A stretch of DNA of 64,000 bases from 1-14-0-10-37-14 sp037130845 (GTDB taxonomy: Bacteria > Patescibacteriota > Patescibacteriia > Patescibacteriales > Patescibacteriaceae): the NCBI GenBank assembly GCA_037130845.1, contig JBAXSE010000003.1, forward strand, positions 1 through 64,000, written 5' to 3'. Every line of letters starts with the position of its first letter. Positions within the stretch are counted from its first letter, which is position 1. The notes under the pieces were generated by a model. The model was not told the DNA's origin. It did not search any database and saw only the letters and a program-made list of their open reading frames with translations. The translations under genes and the position numbers were made by a program. Positions 51,513-58,491 of this stretch are shown piece after piece.

Positions 51513-51576
51513 GGCTGAAGACAACTTCAGCCACCCACCAAAGCTTATAAATACGTTTGTAAATTTTGGCGGGGAG
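51513..51576 (+). repeat. Leader element copy 4 (diverged), and the rest of the gap to 51,861
   Basis: HP1 GGCTGAAG-ACAA-CTTCAGCC (51,513-51,532) starts 9 nt after the previous stop. Strand a is CCCACCAAA (51,534-51,542), strand b TTTTGGCGGGG (51,564-51,574). No well-supported gene follows; the next 285 bp contain hairpins such as TTGCTCTT/AAGAGCAA (51,796-51,803 with 51,825-51,832). Confidence 0.55.
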
Positions 51577-51861
51577 ATTCCGGTGTAATGTCGATCGCGA
51601 CGACACCACAAACACAGCCGGTTCTTGGTGCTGGCGGCGGAGAGCAAAACCCGCGGACCCCAAATCCGGAATCAAACAATCAGCTAGCCATGGCGACATG
51701 GATTCGGGTAAATTGGCGCTTAAGCCACGCTGCGGCGGCCGTGGAGAGCATCCAAGCTAGCCCGGAGGATTTGCAATCCTTAGATGTCCTCTTTTTTGCT
51801 CTTAGTCCAGCCGTAGATGGGCCCAAGAGCAAGACTGTATCGTTCTTTATGCAAACAATCC

Positions 51862-51923
51862 GCGGATGCCCAGCATCCGCACCTTTTCTAAGCTTATTAC
51901 AGCGGTAGTAATCTTGGATAAGT
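51862..51923 (+). repeat. Leader element copy 5
   Basis: HP1 GCGGATG/CATCCGC (51,862-51,880); strand a ACCTTTTCTAAG (51,881-51,892); HP2 TTATTAC/GTAGTAA; strand b CTTGGATAAGT (51,913-51,923). ATG 38 nt downstream. Confidence 0.8.
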
Positions 51924-51961
51924 ACACAAAGTACGTTTTTTTCACCAATCAGGAGTTTGCT

Positions 51962-52174
51962 ATGAGCACTCTAGCTGCTTTCGACGGGCGTAAATACGCC
52001 GGTGCCAAAGAAGCATTCATCGAAGACCTGCAAAGCGAGTTTGCAGAGCGCGATGAACGTAGTGGTGCTGTCAGCACTGTCAACCTCTGGAATTACCGTG
52101 ATCGTGATGAGCACTTCAGCGCTCGCGGTTACGTCCGGTTGTTGCGGGAATGGCACACCATCTTTTCCGCCTAG
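51962..52174 (+). CDS. Hypothetical protein, 70 aa
   Basis: Unrecognised. Start at 51,962 after CAGGAG. MSTLAAFDGRKYAGAKEAFIEDLQSEFAERDERSG... is helical and charged. Single small soluble domain. Confidence 0.6.
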   Translation: MSTLAAFDGRKYAGAKEAFIEDLQSEFAERDERSGAVSTVNLWNYRDRDEHFSARGYVRLLREWHTIFSA

Positions 52175-52229
52175 AACCCGCCTCCCAAGCCCGCCTAGAC
52201 ACCCTCCTCTGGCAACCCCCGCCAAAAAT

Positions 52230-52330
52230 GAGCGAAACAATTCGCTCCCTCTTCCAAGCCTACGATTTGTCTGCCATGACCCGTACTGAGCGTGTCGAAG
52301 TAGCAGTGTCGAATGGTCGGCTTAGAAGAG
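52230..52330 (+). repeat. Leader element copy 6
   Basis: HP1 GAGCGAA-ACAA-TTCGCTC (52,230-52,247); strand a CCTCTTCCAAGCC (52,248-52,260); strand b GGCTTAGAAGAG (52,319-52,330); trailer TTTTCGTACATTAATACAG. The pairing of a and b is extended by GCC/GGC. The middle carries a GTCGAA-type repeat insertion. Confidence 0.8.
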
Positions 52331-52362
52331 TTTTCGTACATTAATACAGAAAGAAAATAAGA

Positions 52363-52998
52363 ATGGATAAGCAAGCCTATAAGATCAGCAGCAGCGTCTC
52401 TTTCAATCGCAATCCGCAAACGGATGACATCAAATTCAATGCCATTTTCCAGCTATCCGAACCATACCAAAAGTATGACCAGGTCGCGCTGGTGCATCGC
52501 GGAGGCTCTGTCCATCGCATGCTGGTGGTCGGTTGTATCGACAAGCAGCCAAAAGAAGTCCTGACCGACTTAAGCGAAGGCTATTATTGCCAGCATGGCA
52601 AGGCGATGTCCGATCTGGGCTATACGCTGGTCTATCCCAAGACCGAGCAATTGGCAGAGATCAGTTCGTTCTGGATCGGCATCCATGGTTGGAGCACCGA
52701 ACGCGAAGTTCGGCTGATTACGGAAAACGGCTCGACCTGGGCCTATCTGGAAATAGCAGAGAAAGGCCATTGTGGCACCTGCCGCGACCGCATCTGCGAG
52801 GCCGAGCATTATCTGGGGCTCTTTACCTCGGACCATATGGGTACCTATCTCTTTGACAGGCATCCCGGAGATGGCCCGACCGTCTGGATGGGCTTCCGCT
52901 TGGCGGATGACGTGCTGACTATCAGCCAGCTGACAACCGTTCTGGAAAAAGCTTTCCAGATCAAGGTCAGACACCATAATAATATTTCCCAAAAATAA
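52363..52998 (+). CDS. Hypothetical protein, 211 aa
   Basis: Unrecognised soluble protein. It opens MDKQAYKISSSVSFNR and alternates beta-like stretches; a cluster of cysteines (GHCGTCRDRICEAEH) near residue 140 could bind zinc. GMAxx-type motifs of known enzymes are not seen. Confidence 0.65.
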   Translation: MDKQAYKISSSVSFNRNPQTDDIKFNAIFQLSEPYQKYDQVALVHRGGSVHRMLVVGCIDKQPKEVLTDLSEGYYCQHGKAMSDLGYTLVYPKTEQLAEISSFWIGIHGWSTEREVRLITENGSTWAYLEIAEKGHCGTCRDRICEAEHYLGLFTSDHMGTYLFDRHPGDGPTVWMGFRLADDVLTISQLTTVLEKAFQIKVRHHNNISQK

Positions 52999-53186
52999 TC
53001 CAAAGGATATTATCATGAGAAGATAGAATTCTACATGCATTGCATCGGTTGGCATATAGGGCAGACAACCGTCATCGGCGGCCAAGTTGTACATCACGGC
53101 TTGGCCAACATTCATTCTCTTTCAAAAACATCGATAGTCCCCAAGACATCATGTAGGTGGACAGTGATCACCATCATTGCCCCGTC
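52999..53186 (+). other. Structured gap with a three-codon micro-ORF
   Basis: AAAGGAT and a correctly spaced ATG open the frame MRR-stop at 53,015-53,026. Further on are GGTTG/CAACC and GGCCAAG/CTTGGCC hairpins (about 53,048-53,107) and CCCCAAGACATCATGTAGG (53,140). No gene. Confidence 0.4.
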
Positions 53187-53252
53187 GGCTAAAGCAAAAA
53201 CAGGCATCGGTATGTTGCTTTGGCCAGTCCTGTATCATGCCTAAACAGGACA
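53187..53252 (+). repeat. Interleaved-helix repeat, copy 1
   Basis: In order: AAAGCA, AGGCAT, TGCTTT, GTCCTGT, ATGCCT, ACAGGAC. Helix 1 is AAAGCA/TGCTTT, helix 2 AGGCAT/ATGCCT, helix 3 GTCCTGT/ACAGGAC, which are interleaved as in a pseudoknot. The second copy (55,169) changes both sides of helix 2 together (AGACAT/ATGTCT). A GCAGATGG/CCATCTGC hairpin follows. Confidence 0.6.
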
Positions 53253-53293
53253 CCCAGCAGATGGCAACCATCTGCACACTTTTTATGCGAAAG

Positions 53294-53427
53294 CTGCTAA
53301 GGTTCCATGTACTCATGGAATGGCAGACCGCATAATCCCGCCTTCATGGCGGGATGCGTCACTGCTGTGCCAAGGTTCCAAGTACTCTAGGCAGTGGCAG
53401 ACCGCATAACCCCGTCGTATGACGGGG
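53294..53427. repeat. GGTTCCA double-hairpin repeat, cluster R2 (two units)
   Basis: Units begin at about 53,294 and 53,368, each with AAGGTTCCA, a linker GGCAGACCGCATAA, and a second hairpin (TCCCGCC/GGCGGGA, then CCCCGTC/GACGGGG, a compensated change). TTTTATGCGAAAGCTGCT precedes, a variant of the R1/R3 leader. Confidence 0.8.
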
Positions 53428-53430
53428 TCC

Positions 53431-53513
53431 GGCTGAATATCAAAAATCAGCCACTTTTCCAAGTTTCTGATTTGCCTGCCATGAGCGCAGTCGAATGGGA
53501 GCCTTAGATAAGT
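53431..53513 (+). repeat. Leader element copy 7
   Basis: HP1 GGCTGA/TCAGCC (53,431-53,452); strand a ACTTTTCCAAG (53,453-53,463); a CCTGCCATGAGC...GTCGAATGG insertion as HP2; strand b CTTAGATAAGT (53,503-53,513); trailer ATGTACATT. Gene start 36 nt downstream. Confidence 0.85.
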
Positions 53514-53549
53514 ATGTACATTCAAAAACTTATTATACAGGAGTTAACC

Positions 53550-55058
53550 ATGAATCCATTTACCACATCACCCCGCATCAAAAGATTAGCCAGAAGTTTT
53601 TTTACACCTGTTGAGGTCATCAGCTTCGAAGAGCAGCGCGGCAGCTGCCTTTACTATTCTACGGCTACACCGGATGAATTCGCGGAAAAAGTCGCCAAGC
53701 TGGCGGCCGAAAACAAGCCTGACTTTGTCTGTCAGATCGTCAGTTCAGAACCGAGCATTAGATACGAGCTCAACCAGGGTCTCAAACTGAAGATGAAGGA
53801 CTTACAGGACATGTGCCAGCTGTTAGTCGAGGTCTTGCACCGATATACCAGCAAGCGGACTATGGGTTGCGGCCAGCCGTACAAGCAAGATGACAAGATG
53901 CCGCCCGAAGACAGCTGGAGATTCAGTTTCAAGACTCCTTCTGACTGCGGCAGCTGTGTCGCAGCGCAAAAGATCTTGGATAAGATTTTCGGTTCACGCA
54001 GCAAGTTCACTAACTTGCCTTTTGTCGAATACCACGGCGACCGCCAATATAGCTGGCGCTTTGACCTCCTGAAAGTCTATGCCTTTCAGGGTGAAGAAGC
54101 GGTTAAGCAAGCGATGGCAGAGCTGAAGGAAGCAGAGACAAGAGCCAAGGCGGCGGAAGAGCTCAAGGCCAAACAGGCCCAGCGTGAGAAGAACGGAGCC
54201 GAACTGGACCAGATGTTGGGCGGAAGCCAAATTTCCCAATTGACCCGCGACAGCTTATTAGACCTCATGGATGAGAAATCGATAGGCAGTCTGAAGGTAA
54301 TCGATCCTGACGCTGTCGTATGCAAATCCGGCAGATCAGAGTGGGGAAATTCCGGTGGCATCGGTTATTTCAGTCAAGCGATCATGATCTGCCATGGCGA
54401 ACGGAAAACCCAGGAATGGTGCTACCGCGACCGCTATGACGAGAGGAAGGATCGTTGGGATTTGGATATCCATGGCATCGGCCGCATCGAAACCAGGCAG
54501 GAAGCCGACCAACTCAAATTCAAAATCGAGTTGTTGAATGGCAAGGATGGCAAACGTTGGACAGAGTTCAGCTTTGCGGCTATTACCAAGCCGCAGACTC
54601 AACTATTATCCGCCGACGAACACGCCGCCTTTGCCGTCAAGGTAGAGCAGGAGATAGGACGCATGATGACTGACCTGGAGAAATCCTGGGAGCGTCAGCC
54701 CCAGATGCGCCCTTATTATGGAGATCAGCCAATGAGTTTGCCGTCAGGCATGCCTCAGGAGGTTCCCTATAATCGTCCCAACGTCAAGCAGAAATCGATC
54801 CCGACCGGCTTGGGCCTTGCGGCCTTTGTCCTGGAGGTACAGATTGACCACTTCATCTCCGATGCTCAGGTCCGCTACGAAGTTTATGTGATGGGTCACC
54901 AGGATCTGCAAGCCAAGCAGGTATTTGAGGACCACAGCTATGAACGCCGTGAGGGCAGTGCCTTGGTCACTATCACCAACTTGAATCCGGCAGGGATCGA
55001 ACTCAACACCAGAAATGGCAAGAGGACTATCCCATTCAAGGATAAGCCGGAATCTTAA
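53550..55058 (+). CDS. Hypothetical protein, 502 aa (largest complete protein of the array)
   Basis: Unrecognised soluble protein. The start at 53,550 follows AGGAG. A cysteine-containing N-terminal domain (with DCGSCVAAQKILDKIF) is followed by a charged coiled coil (about 190-230: AELKEAETRAKAAEELKAKQA), a beta-rich domain (about 245-370) and a C-terminal beta domain (about 420-500). No catalytic motif is recognised. Confidence 0.7.
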   Translation: MNPFTTSPRIKRLARSFFTPVEVISFEEQRGSCLYYSTATPDEFAEKVAKLAAENKPDFVCQIVSSEPSIRYELNQGLKLKMKDLQDMCQLLVEVLHRYTSKRTMGCGQPYKQDDKMPPEDSWRFSFKTPSDCGSCVAAQKILDKIFGSRSKFTNLPFVEYHGDRQYSWRFDLLKVYAFQGEEAVKQAMAELKEAETRAKAAEELKAKQAQREKNGAELDQMLGGSQISQLTRDSLLDLMDEKSIGSLKVIDPDAVVCKSGRSEWGNSGGIGYFSQAIMICHGERKTQEWCYRDRYDERKDRWDLDIHGIGRIETRQEADQLKFKIELLNGKDGKRWTEFSFAAITKPQTQLLSADEHAAFAVKVEQEIGRMMTDLEKSWERQPQMRPYYGDQPMSLPSGMPQEVPYNRPNVKQKSIPTGLGLAAFVLEVQIDHFISDAQVRYEVYVMGHQDLQAKQVFEDHSYERREGSALVTITNLNPAGIELNTRNGKRTIPFKDKPES

Positions 55059-55168
55059 CAGGCAATAAATCTGCTGGGGAGCAGTAATATATACTCAATT
55101 ATAAAGTAAGTATCGTTGTATACCGTGAAGCCGCCAGCAGGCGGCGAAACTGGTGTAGATGGTGCTAT
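55059..55168 (+). other. Start of the 368-bp gap after the 502-aa gene
   Basis: No gene. GCCGCC/GGCGGC (about 55,129-55,146) is a strong hairpin. The rest of the gap holds the interleaved-helix repeat, leader element copy 8 and the AAACTTTA-type repeat. Confidence 0.4.
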
Positions 55169-55235
55169 GGCTAAAGCAAAAACAGACATTGGTATGTTGC
55201 TTTGGCCCGCCCTGTATAATGTCTAAACAGGACAA
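55169..55235 (+). repeat. Interleaved-helix repeat, copy 2
   Basis: Same order of six segments as at 53,187, about 85% alike by eye. Helix 2 is AGACAT/ATGTCT here against AGGCAT/ATGCCT there, a compensating change. One pair at the outer end of helix 3 is lost. Directly upstream of leader element copy 8. Confidence 0.6.
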
Positions 55236-55237
55236 CT

Positions 55238-55304
55238 TGCGGATGGACCATCCATCCGCACTTTTCCAAGGTCGTTACTGGAGTAGTAGCGGACTTAGAA
55301 AAGT
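55238..55304 (+). repeat. Leader element copy 8
   Basis: HP1 TGCGGATGG (55,238-55,246), loop ACCAT, CCATCCGCA (55,252-55,260); strand a ACTTTTCCAAG (55,260-55,270); strand b CTTAGAAAAGT (55,294-55,304). The gene start is 122 nt away, the longest distance of the set, with an AAACTTTA-type repeat (55,373-55,410) between. Confidence 0.8.
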
Positions 55305-55372
55305 TAAAAAGTAAATGGAATAATTCCACTAACCCTCCGTCACTATGAGTACATAGTTATGGGCGGGCATGC

Positions 55373-55410
55373 TTTATAAACTTTAAAAACTTTACGAACT
55401 TTATAAACTT
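55373..55410. repeat. AAACTTTA-type repeat, inverse of the 10,109 copy
   Basis: CTTTACGAACTTTATAAAC and neighbours are the reverse complement of the repeat between recQ and the methyltransferase gene. It sits just before the ribosome binding site of the 55,427 gene. Confidence 0.5.
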
Positions 55411-55426
55411 ATTAAAGGAGTTGGCT

Positions 55427-55867
55427 ATGGAAGCGACTACCAAGGCTATAGAGCCGGTCAAATTGTATATGTGTCATTATGATAATGACAACGAAAAGTC
55501 ATCAAGCGACAAGGTGAGCCTGGCTTTTGTGCAGGACTTCTTGAAAGGCAAGACCAGCTCGCCGCTGTTGTCGGCCAAAGAAGCCAAAGGTCACGAACGC
55601 CACAATTCCAGTATGTTTCTGGCATTGGCTGATAATGTTCGATATCAAGGAAGTCGCCATCAATTCAGTATCAGTCGGACCAGTACAGCCCAGGAACTAT
55701 TAGAGGCATTGCAAAGAGGCGATGGTATCCGCGTCATCTTGGCTGTAGCCTACTATACCGGCGGGCAGGAATATTATTGGCATGCCAGCTGTAGTTGGTG
55801 GATTATTCCGCTGACCGAAACCGGCTGGATTATAGATGGGAAGGTATTTGTCCCTGCCAAGGGCTAA
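55427..55867 (+). CDS. Hypothetical protein, 146 aa
   Basis: Unrecognised. ATG at 55,427 after AAAGGAG (a TTG two codons earlier is less likely). A helical N-terminal half, then a beta-rich half with aromatic clusters (YYTGGQEYYWHASCSWWIIPL). Confidence 0.6.
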   Translation: MEATTKAIEPVKLYMCHYDNDNEKSSSDKVSLAFVQDFLKGKTSSPLLSAKEAKGHERHNSSMFLALADNVRYQGSRHQFSISRTSTAQELLEALQRGDGIRVILAVAYYTGGQEYYWHASCSWWIIPLTETGWIIDGKVFVPAKG

Positions 55868-55883
55868 TATTCCCCATGACCCT

Positions 55884-55967
55884 ATCAGCTTCGGCTGATC
55901 ATGCGGATGGACCATCCATCCGCACTTTATCCCAATTGATAATCATTGATTGTCACTTGAGATAAGT
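55884..55967 (+). repeat. Leader element copy 9 with an extra hairpin
   Basis: Extra hairpin ATCAGC-TTCG-GCTGAT (55,884-55,899). HP1 TGCGGATGG/CCATCCGCA (55,902-55,924); strand a ACTTTATCCCAA (55,924-55,935); strand b TTGAGATAAGT (55,957-55,967); trailer ATGTTCATT. ATG 25 nt downstream. Confidence 0.85.
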
Positions 55968-55992
55968 ATGTTCATTGAAAACAAGGAGTTTA

Positions 55993-56679
55993 ATGATAGA
56001 ACAGCAATATTTTTTCGCCATCGAGGTTATAGGCAGCTCTCCGGCTCCCGATTGTTTTTACGAAGACTATACTTCGACTACTGTCATCGCTTGCCTGGGT
56101 ACGGTTACCGAGGCGGCAGCGAGATGCGTGCCGTTGGTTACTATGCCTTCTAGGTATTGCTATCACCATGACGTATTCCGCTACAAAGTCCATTGTATCG
56201 CAATGGACGGCAGAGAAGTCGCGGGGATGGACGCCGTGGTCGTTAACGAAATCAAGAAACTTTTAGAAATCGAAAAAGCCTATCTCGACCAAACCGAGGC
56301 TATTGAAGATGCCAAGGATGAGGCCTGGGAGATGGTCGAAAATTACCGCCGCATCGAGCTGGAACTTGCCGCTCGCGTGCCATTGCGTGAAGATGCCGAT
56401 GGCAGAGCAGAGACGGACGTCCGCGATCTGGCGTTGCCTGATACCCGTATCGATTATGAAATCTTCTATCGTGTCTATGAGCCGAAAGTGGTTGCCAATC
56501 GCCTGATGGCGGTGGCCAACTACGGCACTACCGTCAGTTATTGCAAACCGATCAAACAGCTTCGGCCAGACACCTGGCTGATCAAGCTGAGCAATGATTA
56601 CCTGATGCCTTTCGAAACCTTCCGCATCGCCAAGATGCATTTCGACCCGGTGGCTGAATACTGGCGCTTGTGTGATTAG
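55993..56679 (+). CDS. Hypothetical protein, 228 aa
   Basis: Unrecognised. Start at 55,993 after AAGGAG. A beta-rich N-terminal domain (about 1-80), an acidic helix (about 85-130: EIKKLLEIEKAYLDQTEAIEDAKDEAWEMVENY) and a C-terminal domain ending FETFRIAKMHFDPVAEYW. It shares its leader with the following gene. Confidence 0.6.
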   Translation: MIEQQYFFAIEVIGSSPAPDCFYEDYTSTTVIACLGTVTEAAARCVPLVTMPSRYCYHHDVFRYKVHCIAMDGREVAGMDAVVVNEIKKLLEIEKAYLDQTEAIEDAKDEAWEMVENYRRIELELAARVPLREDADGRAETDVRDLALPDTRIDYEIFYRVYEPKVVANRLMAVANYGTTVSYCKPIKQLRPDTWLIKLSNDYLMPFETFRIAKMHFDPVAEYWRLCD

Positions 56680-56744
56680 TCCGGTCTATAGTCAATTGTT
56701 GGGTGGTAGATAAAAAGTTTTTATCACCAACAAGGATAACTTTC

Positions 56745-57110
56745 ATGGACACAGGAATATCTGCAAGCACTGATTCACAGAATCAGGATATAGTCGAAGT
56801 TGTAGTCAACAGACGCGTTCTGCAGGGCAAAAGCCCATACGGTGAGAATAGCACAGTGACTTTTTCAATGGAAATTGCTAAACGAAAGGGCTTAAAAGAT
56901 GTTAATCTTTTTGAGCTTGACCCCGAAGACAGCGATCTGATAGCTGTCTTAAAATCGCATCCTTACCATGCTTGGCCATCGGCCAATGGTGCGGATGTAC
57001 GTATTGAAAACGTGCCAAGCAACTCTCGCTATATATTAAAATATATCGAGTGCGCAGATAATTATTATGACGAAGAGCATTTAATTGTTCTAGACGATAG
57101 TGATTATTAG
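56745..57110 (+). CDS. Hypothetical protein, 121 aa
   Basis: Unrecognised. Start at 56,745 after AAGGAT. The only array gene not preceded by a leader element; instead a GATAAAAA/TTTTTATC hairpin lies in the 65-bp gap. Acidic, mixed alpha/beta by eye, ending in EEHLIVLDDSDY. Confidence 0.6.
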   Translation: MDTGISASTDSQNQDIVEVVVNRRVLQGKSPYGENSTVTFSMEIAKRKGLKDVNLFELDPEDSDLIAVLKSHPYHAWPSANGADVRIENVPSNSRYILKYIECADNYYDEEHLIVLDDSDY

Positions 57111-57124
57111 AGCTTAATAACTTT

Positions 57125-57208
57125 TGCGGATGGGCAATCCATCCGCATTTATCCTAGTCTCCGATTTTGCCTGCCATGAGCGCAGTCGAATGGGAGCTTG
57201 AGATAAGT
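57125..57208 (+). repeat. Leader element copy 10
   Basis: HP1 TGCGGATGG/CCATCCGCA (57,125-57,147); strand a ATTTATCCTAG (57,147-57,157); CCTGCCATGAGC...GTCGAATGG insertion; strand b CTTGAGATAAGT (57,197-57,208). A second palindromic fragment (CTTCGACTACGCTCAGG) follows before the ribosome binding site. Confidence 0.85.
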
Positions 57209-57264
57209 CCTTCGACTACGCTCAGGATTTTAATCATGTTTGTTCCACCAATCAAGGAGTTAAG

Positions 57265-57495
57265 ATGGACTTAACACCAGCGCCGGTACAATTAGTGACC
57301 GGCCAGATGGTAGACGCGATGGACAGGATGATGCCGACGCTCGGCCTTATCTACCATTGTCGGGCTACCGACCAGCACCCGTCCGGCGGATGGGTGGCCG
57401 AGGTGAGCATGAGCTTGCCTTTCAAGCCAAATGGCAAAGTCGTCATAAGGTACGACAGTCTTTGGCAACAGTGGGTTGTCATCGATTACTTATAG
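57265..57495 (+). CDS. Hypothetical protein, 76 aa
   Basis: Unrecognised; AAGGAG ribosome binding site. MDLTPAPVQLVTGQMVDAMD... then a beta-like half (GWVAEVSMSLPFKPNGKVVIRYDSLWQQWVVIDYL). Confidence 0.6.
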   Translation: MDLTPAPVQLVTGQMVDAMDRMMPTLGLIYHCRATDQHPSGGWVAEVSMSLPFKPNGKVVIRYDSLWQQWVVIDYL

Positions 57496-57513
57496 TAATC
57501 GTTCCCTACTTCT

Positions 57514-57578
57514 TGCGGATGGACCATCCATCCGCATTTATCCCAACGCTTTATCTTGCATAGAGCCTTGAGATAAAT
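57514..57578 (+). repeat. Leader element copy 11
   Basis: HP1 TGCGGATGG/CCATCCGCA (57,514-57,536); strand a ATTTATCCCAA (57,536-57,546); strand b CTTGAGATAAAT (57,567-57,578), in which the change AAGT to AAAT matches the ATTT of strand a; trailer TTGTTCATTAATTTT. ATG 27 nt downstream. Confidence 0.85.
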
Positions 57579-57605
57579 TTTGTTCATTAATTTTCGGAGT
57601 TTACG

Positions 57606-57788
57606 ATGGGTAGAGGCAAGAAAGAGATTATCAAGGTTAAGTACAGTGTCCAGGACCAGGCCACCAAGGTCAAAAGGCTCGCTCGCGAGCTGATCGGCAC
57701 CGTGCCGGGGACCAGGGTAGAACCAGCCAAGAAGGGCGGTACTTATACCCGCAAGACGAAACATCCCGCCAGAAATGGCGAAGATTGA
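57606..57788 (+). CDS. Small basic protein, 60 aa
   Basis: Unrecognised; start MGRGKKEIIKVKYSVQDQ after CGGAG. Strongly basic at both ends (KKGGTYTRKTKHPARNG), suggesting nucleic-acid binding. Followed by the first strong terminator of the array since 49,271. Confidence 0.6.
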   Translation: MGRGKKEIIKVKYSVQDQATKVKRLARELIGTVPGTRVEPAKKGGTYTRKTKHPARNGED

Positions 57789-57793
57789 CCTAT

Positions 57794-57814
57794 AAGCCCG
57801 AGTAAATCGGGCTT
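57794..57814 (+). terminator. Terminator ending the first part of the array
   Basis: AAGCCCGA (57,794-57,801), loop GTAAA, TCGGGCTT (57,807-57,814), then TTTT. Repeat cluster R3 starts directly after, as at R1. Confidence 0.85.
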
Positions 57815-57828
57815 TTTTATACGCAAGC

Positions 57829-57950
57829 TGCCAAGGTTCCAAGTACTCTTGGAATGGCAGACCGTATAATCCCGGCTAATGCCACTACTGTTCAAGGTTC
57901 CAAGTACTCTTGGAATGGCAGATCGCATAATCCCGCCTTCATGGCGGGAT
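57829..57950. repeat. GGTTCCA double-hairpin repeat, cluster R3 (two units)
   Basis: Units begin at about 57,829 and 57,890; the first has lost most of its second hairpin, the second keeps TCCCGCC/GGCGGGA. The leader TTTTATACGCAAGCTGCC matches that of R1. Confidence 0.8.
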
Positions 57951-57980
57951 AATTAATCTTGGTGCTAATTGGCAATAAAG

Positions 57981-58003
57981 ATTCCCGCCTCCGCGGGAAT
58001 GAC
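57981..58003. repeat. GATTCCCGCC/GGGAATGACA palindrome
   Basis: ATTCCCGC pairs with GCGGGAAT; same family as the facing pair near 44,962 and 45,012 at the other side of the accessory region. Confidence 0.6.
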
Positions 58004-58054
58004 ATACCTAAACGTAATAAAATGGCTAATTTTAGGCATATATGTAGTATTATA

Positions 58055-58083
58055 TTGACAAATTATGTCAGACGTGCTATAAT
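58055..58083 (+). promoter_or_regulatory. Perfect-consensus promoter of the second part of the array
   Basis: TTGACA (58,055-58,060), 17-bp spacer ending in TGC, TATAAT (58,078-58,083). All consensus positions match, with extended -10. Confidence 0.85.
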
Positions 58084-58130
58084 AGGGCCTTAATAGGTAT
58101 ATTTATAATCCATAACTACAGGAGATTTGA

Positions 58131-58371
58131 TTGAGCAAGAAAGCATTGATACGGGCAGTCAAGGATAAATTATCCGCTGCATTTAGTGGAACGCACTATC
58201 CAAGGCATAGAGCTGAGCGAAGACGAGTATTTAAAAGCAGTACAAGTCTACAAAGTTTTCGGTAAGATGAAAAATTTGTTGTTGGACGGAGCCAACCCCG
58301 TGCCTTTTGACGAGTATGCCAAGATGGCGACTCTGCGTATTGCGACGTACATCGTCAATAAGGCCGCTTGA
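58131..58371 (+). CDS. Hypothetical small protein, possibly frameshifted
   Basis: Two readings exist. A TTG at 58,131, well placed after GGAG, opens MSKKALIRAVKDKLSAAFSG but stops at 58,265. A second frame, from a GTG at 58,186, encodes 61 residues (MERTIQGIELSEDEYLKAVQ...) to 58,371 and looks more protein-like, but has no ribosome binding site. A single-base shift near 58,185 would join them into about 80 residues. The gene may be frameshifted, or the second frame may be translated by coupling. Confidence 0.45.
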
Positions 58372-58394
58372 ATAGAGCAGTAGTTATGAAAACC

Positions 58395-58458
58395 GCAGAT
58401 GGATAATCCATCTGCACTTTTCCAAGCCTGCAATCAAGGATTACAGTCTTAGATAAGT
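58395..58458 (+). repeat. Leader element copy 12
   Basis: HP1 GCAGATGG (58,395-58,402), loop ATAAT, CCATCTGC (58,408-58,415), a G-C to A-T compensated version of copies 8-11; strand a ACTTTTCCAAG (58,416-58,426); HP2 around AATC/GATT; strand b CTTAGATAAGT (58,448-58,458). ATG 33 nt downstream. Confidence 0.85.
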
Positions 58459-58491
58459 CATGTCCTTTTTATCATTATTGTGGAGTATCGA

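Noticed and set aside
51588..51908. 106-codon plus-strand frame
   Set aside because: Weak ribosome binding site and its end overlaps HP1 and strand a of leader element copy 5; contains stable hairpins, so noncoding is more likely.
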